Shown here in pieces: positions 45,801 to 52,955 of a stretch of 64,000 nucleotides of DNA. The DNA is from Demequina activiva (GTDB taxonomy: Bacteria; Actinomycetota; Actinomycetes; Actinomycetales; Demequinaceae), in the NCBI RefSeq assembly GCF_016862815.1, contig NZ_BONR01000001.1, positions 372,001-436,000 on the forward strand. Reading direction: 5' to 3'. Numbering within the stretch: the first letter of the stretch is position 1; each line of letters opens with the position of its first letter. The translations under genes were made by a program, and so were the position numbers. Under the pieces are notes generated by a model that made no database searches, was not told the DNA's origin, and saw only the letters and a program-made list of their open reading frames with translations.

Positions 45801-46280
45801 GGCGGCCGCGAGCGCCTCGGTCAGGTCCGTCAGGTCGCGGGTGTCCCCGACGTGCAGTCCCACGGGTTCGAGGTCGGCCAGCCCCGGGATCACGGGCTGG
45901 AGGATGGCGCGCAGGGGGGCCACGACCACCTGCAGCGGCGGCAGGCCGGCCTCCTGCTGCACCAGCTCCGGGTGTACGACGCGTCGCAGGGTCGCGAGGC
46001 GGCGGGCCACGGTGTCGGAGCGAGGGCTCAGGCGCTCGTGCGGCAGCGTCTCCCACGCGGGAAGCACCGTGACGTGCGCGGGGTCCAGGTACGAGCCGAG
46101 CGCGGCGGCGAACGTGTCCGCGTCGCCGGAGGTGGCGGTCACGACCACGGTGAGAGCCTGCGAGTCGAGGGCGGTGCGAGCGACCAGCATGGGAGCGGCG
46201 GCGGTGGGCGCCACCAGGTGCTCGACGTCGATGACGGGCGGGTCGACGGCCTCGAGCAGCGCGCTCAGCGGACGGGTCAC
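42801..46280 (-). CDS. mfd: Transcription-repair coupling factor Mfd
   Basis: 1159 residues. Removes RNA polymerase stalled at lesions and recruits UvrA. Domains in order: UvrB-like N-terminus, the RNA-polymerase interaction (CarD/Tudor-like) domain (GDFVVHESHGVGRFVELTKR, about 490-560), RecG-like helicase with Walker A GDVGFGKTEIA, DEEQRFG, SATPIPRTLEMA, QLRGRVGR, and the C-terminal TRCF domain. GTG start with TGGAGG just upstream. A 22-base match to the terminator arm at 33320-33341 lies in the coding sequence at 45187-45208. Confidence 0.97.
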   Translation of the reverse strand: MTRPLSALLEAVDPPVIDVEHLVAPTAAAPMLVARTALDSQALTVVVTATSGDADTFAAALGSYLDPAHVTVLPAWETLPHERLSPRSDTVARRLATLRRVVHPELVQQEAGLPPLQVVVAPLRAILQPVIPGLADLEPVGLHVGDTRDLTDLTEALAAAAYTRVDMVERRGEFAVRGGIVDVFAPTDPHPVRIEFFGDEVDSLRSFSVADQRSLEPVPQLWAPPCRELLLTEDVRRTASSLVDDVPAAADMLGRIAAGVAVEGMESLIPLLVDRLVPVSDAFPRGTRIVAIEPERLARRAEDLQHTAQEFLAAAWVGAAAGAEAPLEAAEGSFLSLDQVHEAALERALDWSTVGPFGTADARVTSLADVEDHRGRLQAALDAIRGRVAEGWRVVITAAGTGSAHRIAEQCRELDIAARVMDAYEPVDGVVAIVPHITGAGFQAPDARTMVVHESDLTGRAANAAGPKVKVPTRRRNAVDPLQLRTGDFVVHESHGVGRFVELTKRTVRGIEREYLVIEYAPSKRGGPADRLSVPTDQLDQITKYVGGETPSVNKMGGSDWAKTKGRARKAVKEIAAELIRLYSARMASQGREFGPDTPWQRELEEAFAFVETPDQLSVIDEVKEDMEKPVPMDRLICGDVGFGKTEIAVRAAFKAIQDGSQVALLCPTTLLVKQHVDTFSERFAQFPVKVASLSRFQTDKEAKEVIQGLSDGTIDMVIGTHRLITGQVRFKQLGLIIIDEEQRFGVEHKETLKAMRTDVDVLSMSATPIPRTLEMAVTGIREMSTLATPPEERHPILTYVGPHENPQVAAAIRRELMRDGQVFYIHNSVKTITSAARRLAELVPEARVAVAHGQMSEKQLEQVIVDYYDRQYDVLVCTTIVETGLDISNANTLIVERADTFGLSQLHQLRGRVGRARERAYAYFLYPPDRTLTETAHDRLQTIAANTDLGAGMAVAMKDLEIRGAGNLLGAEQSGHIEGVGFDLYIRMVGEAVAGFRGEGEEERPAITIDLPVDAHIPTEYIEHERLRLEAYRKIADALDGDALDAIEEELQDRYGNLPQPVEHLMAVARLRLEVRAAGITDVVAQGRLVRFSPLELADSAAMRMTRLYPGTVIKPAVRQVLVPAPMTARIGGSPVEGPAVLDWVREIIKATRPATVG

Positions 46281-46366
46281 GGCGCCTCCAGGGCATGGGT
46301 GAGGACCGGAATCTCCGGCACAGCCATCCTAGGTTCCCCCACGCCCGCGGGCTTCACGGGCGGCCG

Positions 46367-46966
46367 TCAGTGCGCGGCGACGTAGCCCGTCCGGTCCGCC
46401 TCCGTGATCTCACGGATCTCCCGTGCAGGGTTGCCCGCCACGACGGTGAACGGGGGCACGTCACGGATCACGACGCTCCCGGCACCGACGACCGCGCCCT
46501 CGCCCACGCTCACCCCGCCGAGGATCGACACCCCGCCGCCGATCCACACCCGATCGCCGATGGTGATGGGCCTCGCCCAGCAGGCGCCCGCCGCGCGCTC
46601 GTTCGCGTCGAACGCGTGGTTGGCGGTGTACAGGCCCACCTTGGGCGCGATCAGGACGTCGTCGCCGATGGTGATGGGTGCGCAGTCCAGCATCACGCAG
46701 TCGAAGTTGCCGAAGAACCTCTCGCCCAGATGGATGTTGACGCCGAACTCGCAGCGGAAGGTGGGCTCGAAGGTCGCACCCGTGCCCGCGTGGGCGACCA
46801 CCGCGCGCAGCAGCTCCTCGCGCTGCTCGGCAGGCTGGCCGTAGGACGCGTTGTACTCGTTGGTCGCGAGCACGGCGCGGCGCCGCGCCTCGATCAGCTC
46901 GGGAGTCACGTCGTCGTACATCTGTCCCGTTGCCATGTGGCGGAACTGTTCCTCCAGTGTGGTCAC
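46367..46966 (-). CDS. maa: Maltose/galactoside O-acetyltransferase
   Basis: 199 residues. Left-handed beta-helix acetyltransferase of the Maa/LacA group, transferring acetyl from acetyl-CoA to a sugar. N-terminal Mac domain ([21 protein letters not shown]), hexapeptide repeats with catalytic His in [12 protein letters not shown], and [26 protein letters not shown] start at 46966. A LacI-type operator is centred about 30 bases upstream, so sugar control is likely. Confidence 0.92.
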   Translation of the reverse strand: MTTLEEQFRHMATGQMYDDVTPELIEARRRAVLATNEYNASYGQPAEQREELLRAVVAHAGTGATFEPTFRCEFGVNIHLGERFFGNFDCVMLDCAPITIGDDVLIAPKVGLYTANHAFDANERAAGACWARPITIGDRVWIGGGVSILGGVSVGEGAVVGAGSVVIRDVPPFTVVAGNPAREIREITEADRTGYVAAH

Positions 46967-46985
46967 CGCACCTCTCCCTCACCTC

Positions 46986-47003
46986 GATGTGAACGTTCCC
47001 ATC
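46986..47003. promoter_or_regulatory. LacI-family operator before maa
   Basis: GATGTGAAC/GTTCCCATC, an 18-bp palindrome with one mismatched pair and a central CG, in the gap between divergent maa and the SAH hydrolase-like gene. One half, TGGGAACG, is close to the TGGGAGCG half-site of cellobiose-type (CebR) regulators in actinobacteria. It is 20 bases from the maa start and 83 from the other gene, so maa is the likely target. Confidence 0.7.
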
Positions 47004-47085
47004 ACCCTAGCGCCATCGCGTGGCCGCGCGACCGCAACGCTCACTGCGGCGGAGCCCCTCCCGCGCGAAACCTAGACTTGTGCGC

Positions 47086-48549
47086 ATGGATCCCACCCGC
47101 GAGGCCGAGCGCCTCCTGCGCCGCTTCGCGCGTGAGACCAACATGACCGTGGCCGGACGGCCCATGGAGGTGCACGGCGACGGCCCGGTGGCCGACGCGC
47201 TCATCCAAATGCTCGCCGCGATGGGTGCCAGGGCGGCCTCCTCGAGCCCGGCCGATGCGGCACTCACGGTGGACTTCGACGTCGCCACGGGTGCGATCAC
47301 CCTGGGCGGCGCTCCCCTGCGAGAACGTGGCGACGCCGCCGGTCGGATCGACTTCGCGCGCGACCACATGCGCGTGAGCACCGGACTCGCCGCCGAGCTC
47401 CGGGGCGCCGGGACGGTGCGGGGCCTGCGCATCGGCGTGGCGATGACCCTCGAGCCCAAGACGGCGAACCTCGCGCTGCTGCTCGCGGATGCGGGCGCGG
47501 AGGTCGCCGTCTACGCCCACCCCGATGAGACCGACCCCGCCGTCGCGGCGGCGCTGCGCGAGCGCGGCGTGCCGTGCGATGCGGATGCGACGCTCGAGCC
47601 TCGTGACGAGCGTGCCGCCGCTCTGGCCTTCCTCCGCCGTGGCTTCGACGTGCTGATCGATGACGGCAGCCACCTCACCCGCCTGGCCCACGAGGAGGGG
47701 CTCGTCGATGGCTGGTTGGGCGCCACCGAGGAGACCACCTCCGGACTGACGCCGCTCCGGGCGATGCAGCGCGACGGCGCGCTCGCCACGCCCGTGGTCG
47801 CCGTCAACGACGCGGGCACCAAGACCGGCTTCGACAACCGCTACGGCACCGGGCAGTCCTGCGTGCTGGCGATCGCGGACCTCCTCGATGCCGCCGACGT
47901 GAGCGTGCGCGATCAGCACGCTCTGGTGATCGGCTACGGACCCGTGGGCGTGGGGGTCGCGGCGCATCTGCGCGCGCTGGGCGCGCGGGTCGCGGTCGCG
48001 GAGATCGACCCGCTGCGCGCCCTGCTGGCCGCGCACGACGGCTACGAGGTGGGCGCGGCCGATGCACTGGCGGAGGGCGCGCTGGTGGTGTCCGCCACCG
48101 GGGTGGCCGCCACCGTGACGGCACATCAGATCCGGGCGGCGCGCGCCGTCGCCGTCGCAGGCGGAGTGCCCGGAGAGATCGACCTCGAGCATGCGGTGCT
48201 CGGCGACGCCCTCGAGCCCATCGCCGAGCACGTCGAGCAGCTCGCGGACGCCCGCACCATCGTCCTGGACCGCGGCGGCTGCATCAACGTCACCGCCGCC
48301 GAGGGCAACCCCATCGAGATCATGGACCTGTCCTTCGCCACCCAGCTCGCCGCCGTGCGCGAGCTGGTCGAGACACGGCCCGCCGTGGGCGTCCACGCCC
48401 TCTCGGAGGCCGCCGTGGACCACGTCGCCGCGACCGCCGCGCGCACGCGCGGGATCCAGCTCGCGGCTCGCTCCGTCCGCTCATCCGGCGCCCCCGACCA
48501 CTGGCGCAGCCCGCGCTACCGCATCAGCACCGAGCAGGAGACCGCATGA
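47086..48549 (+). CDS. S-adenosylhomocysteine hydrolase-like enzyme of archaeal/Thermotoga type
   Basis: 487 residues. Family features: AMTLEPKTANLALLLADAGAEV, DDGSHLT, GATEETTSG, VNDAGTKTGFDNRYGTGQS, and the NAD-binding GYGPVGVGVAAHL with EIDPLRAL. The catalytic Lys and FDN Asp/Asn are kept. The FDNRYGTGQS form is what I know from archaeal and Thermotoga enzymes, whereas usual bacterial SAHH has FDNLYGC with KSK before it. Archaeal relatives include an S-inosylhomocysteine hydrolase. The N-terminal ~90 residues look divergent. TAGACT ends seven bases before the ATG, suggesting a leaderless mRNA. First gene of a three-gene operon. Confidence 0.85.
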   Translation: MDPTREAERLLRRFARETNMTVAGRPMEVHGDGPVADALIQMLAAMGARAASSSPADAALTVDFDVATGAITLGGAPLRERGDAAGRIDFARDHMRVSTGLAAELRGAGTVRGLRIGVAMTLEPKTANLALLLADAGAEVAVYAHPDETDPAVAAALRERGVPCDADATLEPRDERAAALAFLRRGFDVLIDDGSHLTRLAHEEGLVDGWLGATEETTSGLTPLRAMQRDGALATPVVAVNDAGTKTGFDNRYGTGQSCVLAIADLLDAADVSVRDQHALVIGYGPVGVGVAAHLRALGARVAVAEIDPLRALLAAHDGYEVGAADALAEGALVVSATGVAATVTAHQIRAARAVAVAGGVPGEIDLEHAVLGDALEPIAEHVEQLADARTIVLDRGGCINVTAAEGNPIEIMDLSFATQLAAVRELVETRPAVGVHALSEAAVDHVAATAARTRGIQLAARSVRSSGAPDHWRSPRYRISTEQETA

Positions 48550-49859
48550 CCGGCTTCCCCGTCACCCTGTACTCCGCGAGCCTGGTGCTGCCCGTGACCG
48601 CGCCGCCCATCATCGACGGGGCCATCGCCGTGCGCGGCGAGCGCATCCTGCACGTGGGCGAGCGGGTGTGGGTCGAGCAGTCGCTGGCCGAGCGCGGCGT
48701 CCCAGTCCAGCACGTCCACTGGGACGGGGTGCTGACTCCGGGCCTGGTGAACGCGCACACACACCTGCAGTACACCGGCATGGCGGAGGTGGGCCGCGGG
48801 CGCTACCACGGCTTCGAGGACTGGGCGAAGGGCTTCAACCCCGTCTATGCGCAGCCGCATGACTGGAGAGCCGATGCGGCGGCCGGCGCCGCGCAGATGA
48901 TCGCCGCCGGCGTCACGGCCGCTGCGGACGTGGTGACCGATCCCGAGGCCGCGCACGCGCTCCACGATGCTGGACTGTCCGGCATCGCGTACTGGGAGGT
49001 CATCGACTGGACCAACGAGGCCTGGCGCTCGCACGGCCGCGCGGCGGTCGAGGCGGCGCTGGACTCGCTGCCGTCGCAGCCAGGCACCGGGCTCAGCCCG
49101 CACGCTCCCTACTCCCTCGAGATCGTGCCTCTGCTGGAGATCCCCGACATCGTCCGCGAGCGCGGCAGCCGCATTCACATCCACCTGGGCGAGTCCGGCA
49201 TCGAGCAGGAGTTCGAGCACGACCACGCGGAGCCGTGGCAGTCCAAGGGCATGGGCAGCCTCGCGGAGCTGCGTCAGGCCGGGTTCGGCACGTCCGCGAC
49301 GGACTACGTGGATCACCTGGGGGTGCTGGGGCCGGACTGCCACATCGCGCACGGCGTCTACATGAGCGAGCGCGACCGCGCGATCCTGCGGGCGCGCGGC
49401 ACCACCGTGGCGCTGTGCCCGCGGTCCAACGCCGTGATCGGACTGGACGCGCCACCCGTGGCCGCCTACCTGCGCGAGGGCAGCCCCATCGCAGTGGGCA
49501 CGGACTCGCTGTCGAGCGCGCCATCGCTGGACCCCATGGGCGACGTCGCGGAGCTGATGCGCATCGCCCGCGCGCAGGGCTACTCCCACGACGATCTCGC
49601 CGAGCGCCTGCTGCGCGCCGCGACCCTGGGAGGCGCCCACGCGATGGGCATCGACGAGGGTCCGCGCCGCACGGGGTACCTGGCCGTGGGCGCGATGGCG
49701 GACCTCGCATTCTTCGACGTCCCCGTCACGGGCATCACGGAGACGCTGACCACGCTGGCGGAGTCCGGAGAGGGCCGGGCCGCCGCGACCGTCGTCGCAG
49801 GTCGCGTGCGCCACGCGAGCCGGGCCTTCCCCCAGCCCGTCGCCACGGAGGCCCCATGA
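48546..49859 (+). CDS. Amidohydrolase, SAH/MTA/5'-deoxyadenosine deaminase-like
   Basis: 437 residues, AtzA/TrzN-type metal-dependent hydrolase. Metal ligands: HTHLQY (LVNAHTHL), His in IHIHLGES, a later His in HIAHGVY, and Asp in VGTDSLSS. This group includes SAH and methylthioadenosine deaminases of Thermotoga and methanogens, and guanine or triazine deaminases. Position directly after, and overlapping by four bases, an SAH hydrolase-like gene favours a purine-nucleoside deaminase acting on SAH or a related adenosyl compound. Substrate is inferred. Confidence 0.85.
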   Translation: MTGFPVTLYSASLVLPVTAPPIIDGAIAVRGERILHVGERVWVEQSLAERGVPVQHVHWDGVLTPGLVNAHTHLQYTGMAEVGRGRYHGFEDWAKGFNPVYAQPHDWRADAAAGAAQMIAAGVTAAADVVTDPEAAHALHDAGLSGIAYWEVIDWTNEAWRSHGRAAVEAALDSLPSQPGTGLSPHAPYSLEIVPLLEIPDIVRERGSRIHIHLGESGIEQEFEHDHAEPWQSKGMGSLAELRQAGFGTSATDYVDHLGVLGPDCHIAHGVYMSERDRAILRARGTTVALCPRSNAVIGLDAPPVAAYLREGSPIAVGTDSLSSAPSLDPMGDVAELMRIARAQGYSHDDLAERLLRAATLGGAHAMGIDEGPRRTGYLAVGAMADLAFFDVPVTGITETLTTLAESGEGRAAATVVAGRVRHASRAFPQPVATEAP

Positions 49860-50299
49860 CCATCCCCGCCACCGCATCGGCGCTCCAGCTCGAGCCCCAT
49901 CCCGAGGGCGGCTGGTTCCGCCGCACCTACACGGCGTCCTCTCCCGTGGCGACGCCGGGCGGCGAGCGCCCCGCCGCCACCTGCATCCACTATCTGCTGA
50001 CGCCTGGCGAGCGCAGCTCGTGGCACGTGGTGAGCTCTGACGAGATCTGGCTGTGGCACGGCCCCGGCGTCCTCGAGCTGCGGCTGGGCGGAGACGGAGC
50101 CGAGCCGTGCGACGAGGCCGACGCGCGGGTGGTCCGGCTGGGGCCCGACGTGACCGGCACAGATGTGGCGCAATGCCTGGTGCCGGCTGGAACATGGCAG
50201 GCAGCAGAGCTCGCCGGCGAGCAGGAGGCGCTCGTGAGCTGCGTGGTCTCCCCTGGCTTCGACTTCGCGGATTGGAGGCTCGCGCAGCCGGGCGCGTAG
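49856..50299 (+). CDS. DUF985 cupin-type protein
   Basis: 147 residues with the cupin_5/DUF985 pattern: LEPHPEGGWFRRTYTA, ATCIHYLLTPGERSSWHVVSSDEIWLWHGP, and LVSCVVSPGFDFADWRL. Related proteins bind metal in a small beta-barrel; reactions are mostly unknown. ATG overlaps the amidohydrolase stop (ATGA), so it belongs to the same operon. Confidence 0.9.
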   Translation: MTIPATASALQLEPHPEGGWFRRTYTASSPVATPGGERPAATCIHYLLTPGERSSWHVVSSDEIWLWHGPGVLELRLGGDGAEPCDEADARVVRLGPDVTGTDVAQCLVPAGTWQAAELAGEQEALVSCVVSPGFDFADWRLAQPGA

Positions 50300-50363
50300 A
50301 ATCTGCCCGTCCGCGAGCGATCAGCGTCGATTCAGCTCCACCTTCCTTTCGATGGAGAGAACC

Positions 50364-51236
50364 ATGATCACCACCGCATCACTGCGCCGCGCATCCGTCG
50401 CGGCCGTCGCCGTCTCCGCCCTCGCGCTCGCGGGCTGCTCGAGCGGCGACGCTGAGAGCGAGCCCAGCGCCGAGCCCACCGCCACCGGCGCCGCGGAGGC
50501 CGCCAGCCTCGAGACCATCACCGAGGGCACGCTCACCATCGCCACGGGCGAGCCCGCGTACTACCCGTGGGTCATCGACGACGTCCCGGAGACCGGCGAG
50601 GGCTTCGAGGCCGCCGTCTCCTACGCGCTTGCCGAGGAGCTGGGCTTCGACGCCGAGGACGTGGTGTGGGTGCGCACGTCGTTCGAGTCCGCCATCGCCC
50701 CCGGGCCCAAGGACTGGGACCTCAACATCCAGCAGTTCTCGATCACCGAGGAGCGCCGCACCGCCGTCGACTTCTCCTCTCCGTACTACACCACCACGCA
50801 GGCGGTGGTGACGGTCGAGGGCTCCGCGGCCGCTGACGCGGGCTCGATCGCCGAGCTGGCCGAGCTCAACGTGGGCGTCCCGTCCGGCACCACCAGCTAC
50901 ACGGTCGCCGCGGAGCAGCTGGGCGAGGACAACCTGTCCGTGTTCAACAGCGCCGAGGACACCGTGCTCGCGCTGAACTCGGGCCAGATCGACGCGTTCG
51001 TGATCGACCTGCCGAGCGCGTTCTACCTGTCCGGCGTGGAGCTCGAGGGCGGCCTGATCCTGGGCCAGTTCGCCACCTCCGAGGGTGGCGACGAGTTCGG
51101 CTTCGTGCTCCCCAAGGACTCGCCCAACACCGCCGCGGTCACCAGGGCCGTGGACGCCCTGCGCGAGGACGGCACGCTCGCCGAGATCGAGGCCGAGTGG
51201 CTCTCGACCTCGGTCGACGTCCCCGTCCTGAACTGA
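50364..51236 (+). CDS. Polar amino-acid ABC transporter substrate-binding lipoprotein
   Basis: 290 residues, SBP family 3. Lipobox ALALAGCSS with Cys25, a Ser/Glu/Ala linker, then ETITEGTLTIATGEPAYYPW, DWDLNIQQFSITEERRTAVDFSSPYY and VGVPSGTTSYTVAAEQLG, the usual ligand-binding landmarks for glutamate/glutamine/cystine-type proteins. GGAGAG precedes the ATG. Followed at once by its permease and ATPase; the exact ligand is not readable. Confidence 0.9.
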   Translation: MITTASLRRASVAAVAVSALALAGCSSGDAESEPSAEPTATGAAEAASLETITEGTLTIATGEPAYYPWVIDDVPETGEGFEAAVSYALAEELGFDAEDVVWVRTSFESAIAPGPKDWDLNIQQFSITEERRTAVDFSSPYYTTTQAVVTVEGSAAADAGSIAELAELNVGVPSGTTSYTVAAEQLGEDNLSVFNSAEDTVLALNSGQIDAFVIDLPSAFYLSGVELEGGLILGQFATSEGGDEFGFVLPKDSPNTAAVTRAVDALREDGTLAEIEAEWLSTSVDVPVLN

Positions 51237-51262
51237 CGCGGCACCAGCGACAGACTGATGCG

Positions 51263-52165
51263 ATGACGGACGGAGCGCCCGGGGCCACTCGAGGAGCTGC
51301 CGGCATGCCCGGCGCGCCCTCGTCCTGGGAGCCGAGCGAGCTCGAGCTCGACCGGCGCCGCCACCGCAAGCGCGCCTCGGTGCGCTCCGTCCTCATCGCC
51401 GCCGCCTCCACGCTGGTCTTCACGGCCGTGGTGTGGGTGGCGCTGGTCAACTCCCCCGGCTGGGAGGCCGTCAAGGAGTCGTTCTTCAACCTCGAGATCG
51501 GACGCGACTCGTTCCCGGACATCCTCGAGGGTCTGTGGCTCAACATCCGTGCGCTGTTCTTCGCGGTGATCGGCGTTGCCGTGCTGGGCACGCTGCTGGC
51601 CGTGATGCGCTCGCTGCGCGGGCCCGTGTGGTTCCCGCTGCGCGCGATCGCCACCGTCTACACGGACATGTTCCGCGGCATGCCGGTGCTGATCGTCCTG
51701 TACCTCGTGGGCTTCGGCATCCCTGCCCTGGACATCTTCCCGCGCCTGCCGGCAGCCGTGTGGGGCACGATCGCGATCACGCTGTGCTACTCGGCGTACG
51801 TGGCCGAGGTGCTGCGTGCCGGCATGGAGGCGGTCCACCCGTCGCAGCGGGTCGCTGCCCGGTCGCTGGGCCTGTCGCATGGCGAGACGTTGCGCCTCGT
51901 GGTGATCCCCCAGGGCCTGCGCAAGGTGGTGCCGCCGCTGATGAACGACTTCGTGTCGATGCAGAAGGACGTGGGCCTCATCTCGATCCTCGGAGCCGTC
52001 GATGCCATCCGAGCGGCGCAGATCGACGTCGCGGCCACCTACAACTTCACGCCGTACGTGGTCGCGGCGCTGCTGTTCATCGCGCTGAGCCTGCCGTTCA
52101 TCCGGCTCACCGACTGGATCGCGAAGCGCATGGCGCAGCGCGAGCAGATGGGCGGCACGGTATGA
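51263..52165 (+). CDS. Polar amino-acid ABC transporter permease
   Basis: 300 residues, HisM/GlnP type: a long N-terminal cytoplasmic segment, about five membrane helices, VYTDMFRGMPVLIVLYLVGFG and the ATPase-contact loop EAVHPSQRVAARSLGLSHGETLRLVVIPQGLRKVVPPL. Start at ATG 51263 with only a weak ribosome site. One permease gene only, so the channel is probably a homodimer. Confidence 0.92.
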   Translation: MTDGAPGATRGAAGMPGAPSSWEPSELELDRRRHRKRASVRSVLIAAASTLVFTAVVWVALVNSPGWEAVKESFFNLEIGRDSFPDILEGLWLNIRALFFAVIGVAVLGTLLAVMRSLRGPVWFPLRAIATVYTDMFRGMPVLIVLYLVGFGIPALDIFPRLPAAVWGTIAITLCYSAYVAEVLRAGMEAVHPSQRVAARSLGLSHGETLRLVVIPQGLRKVVPPLMNDFVSMQKDVGLISILGAVDAIRAAQIDVAATYNFTPYVVAALLFIALSLPFIRLTDWIAKRMAQREQMGGTV

Positions 52166-52896
52166 GCGTCCTCGAGCTGCACGGGGTGCACAAGAGCTTT
52201 GGAGACAACCACGTCCTCAAGGGCGTGGACCTCGAGGTGGATCAGCACGAGGTGGTCGTGGTGATCGGCGCCTCCGGCTCCGGCAAGTCCACGCTGATGC
52301 GCACCATCAACCTCATCGAGCAGGTGGACGACGGCCAGATCCTGCTGAGCGGCGACGACATCACGGACCCGCGGGTGAACGCCGACAGGGCTCGGGCGCG
52401 CATCGGGGTGGTGTTCCAGCACTTCAACCTGTTCCCGCACATGCGCGTGATCGACAACGTGACGCTGGCAGCGCGGCGCGTGCACGGGATGCCGGCCGAT
52501 GCCGCGGTCGCCAAGGGCACCGAGCTGCTGGGGAAGTTCGGGCTGGGCGACAAGGTGAGCGACTACCCGGACAGGCTGTCGGGCGGCCAGCAGCAGCGCG
52601 TCGCGATCGTGCGCGCGATCCTCACCGATCCCGAGCTGCTGCTGCTGGACGAGATCACCTCCGCGCTGGACCCCATGCTGGTGGGCGAGGTCCTCGACCT
52701 GGTGCGCGAGCTGGGCGACGCGGGATCGACCATCCTCATGGCGACCCACGAGATGTCCTTCGCGCGGTCGGTCGCCGATCGCGTCGTGTTCATGCACCAG
52801 GGCCGCATCCTCGAGTCCGGCACGCCGGACCAGATCTTCGGCGCCCCGCGGGAGCAGGCGACCCAGGAGTTCCTCGCGCGCGTCATGCACCGCTGA
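52162..52896 (+). CDS. Polar amino-acid ABC transporter ATP-binding protein
   Basis: 244 residues, GlnQ/HisP type. Walker A GASGSGKST (about residues 36-44), VFQHFNLFPHM Q-loop, signature LSGGQQQRVAI, Walker B LLLLDEITSALDP, switch His in MATHEMSFA. ATG overlaps the permease stop (ATGA). Last gene of the transporter unit; it converges on the GH65 gene across 59 bases. Confidence 0.96.
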   Translation: MSVLELHGVHKSFGDNHVLKGVDLEVDQHEVVVVIGASGSGKSTLMRTINLIEQVDDGQILLSGDDITDPRVNADRARARIGVVFQHFNLFPHMRVIDNVTLAARRVHGMPADAAVAKGTELLGKFGLGDKVSDYPDRLSGGQQQRVAIVRAILTDPELLLLDEITSALDPMLVGEVLDLVRELGDAGSTILMATHEMSFARSVADRVVFMHQGRILESGTPDQIFGAPREQATQEFLARVMHR

Positions 52897-52955
52897 CCGT
52901 GGCGCGACCGCTCCCGACCTGCTGAGGGCGCGCCGCCTCGTTGAGCGGCGACGGG

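Noticed and set aside
43557-46385. Long plus-strand open frame opposite mfd
   Set aside because: mfd is unmistakable on the minus strand; the other frame has low-complexity Arg/Leu/His content and no ribosome site.
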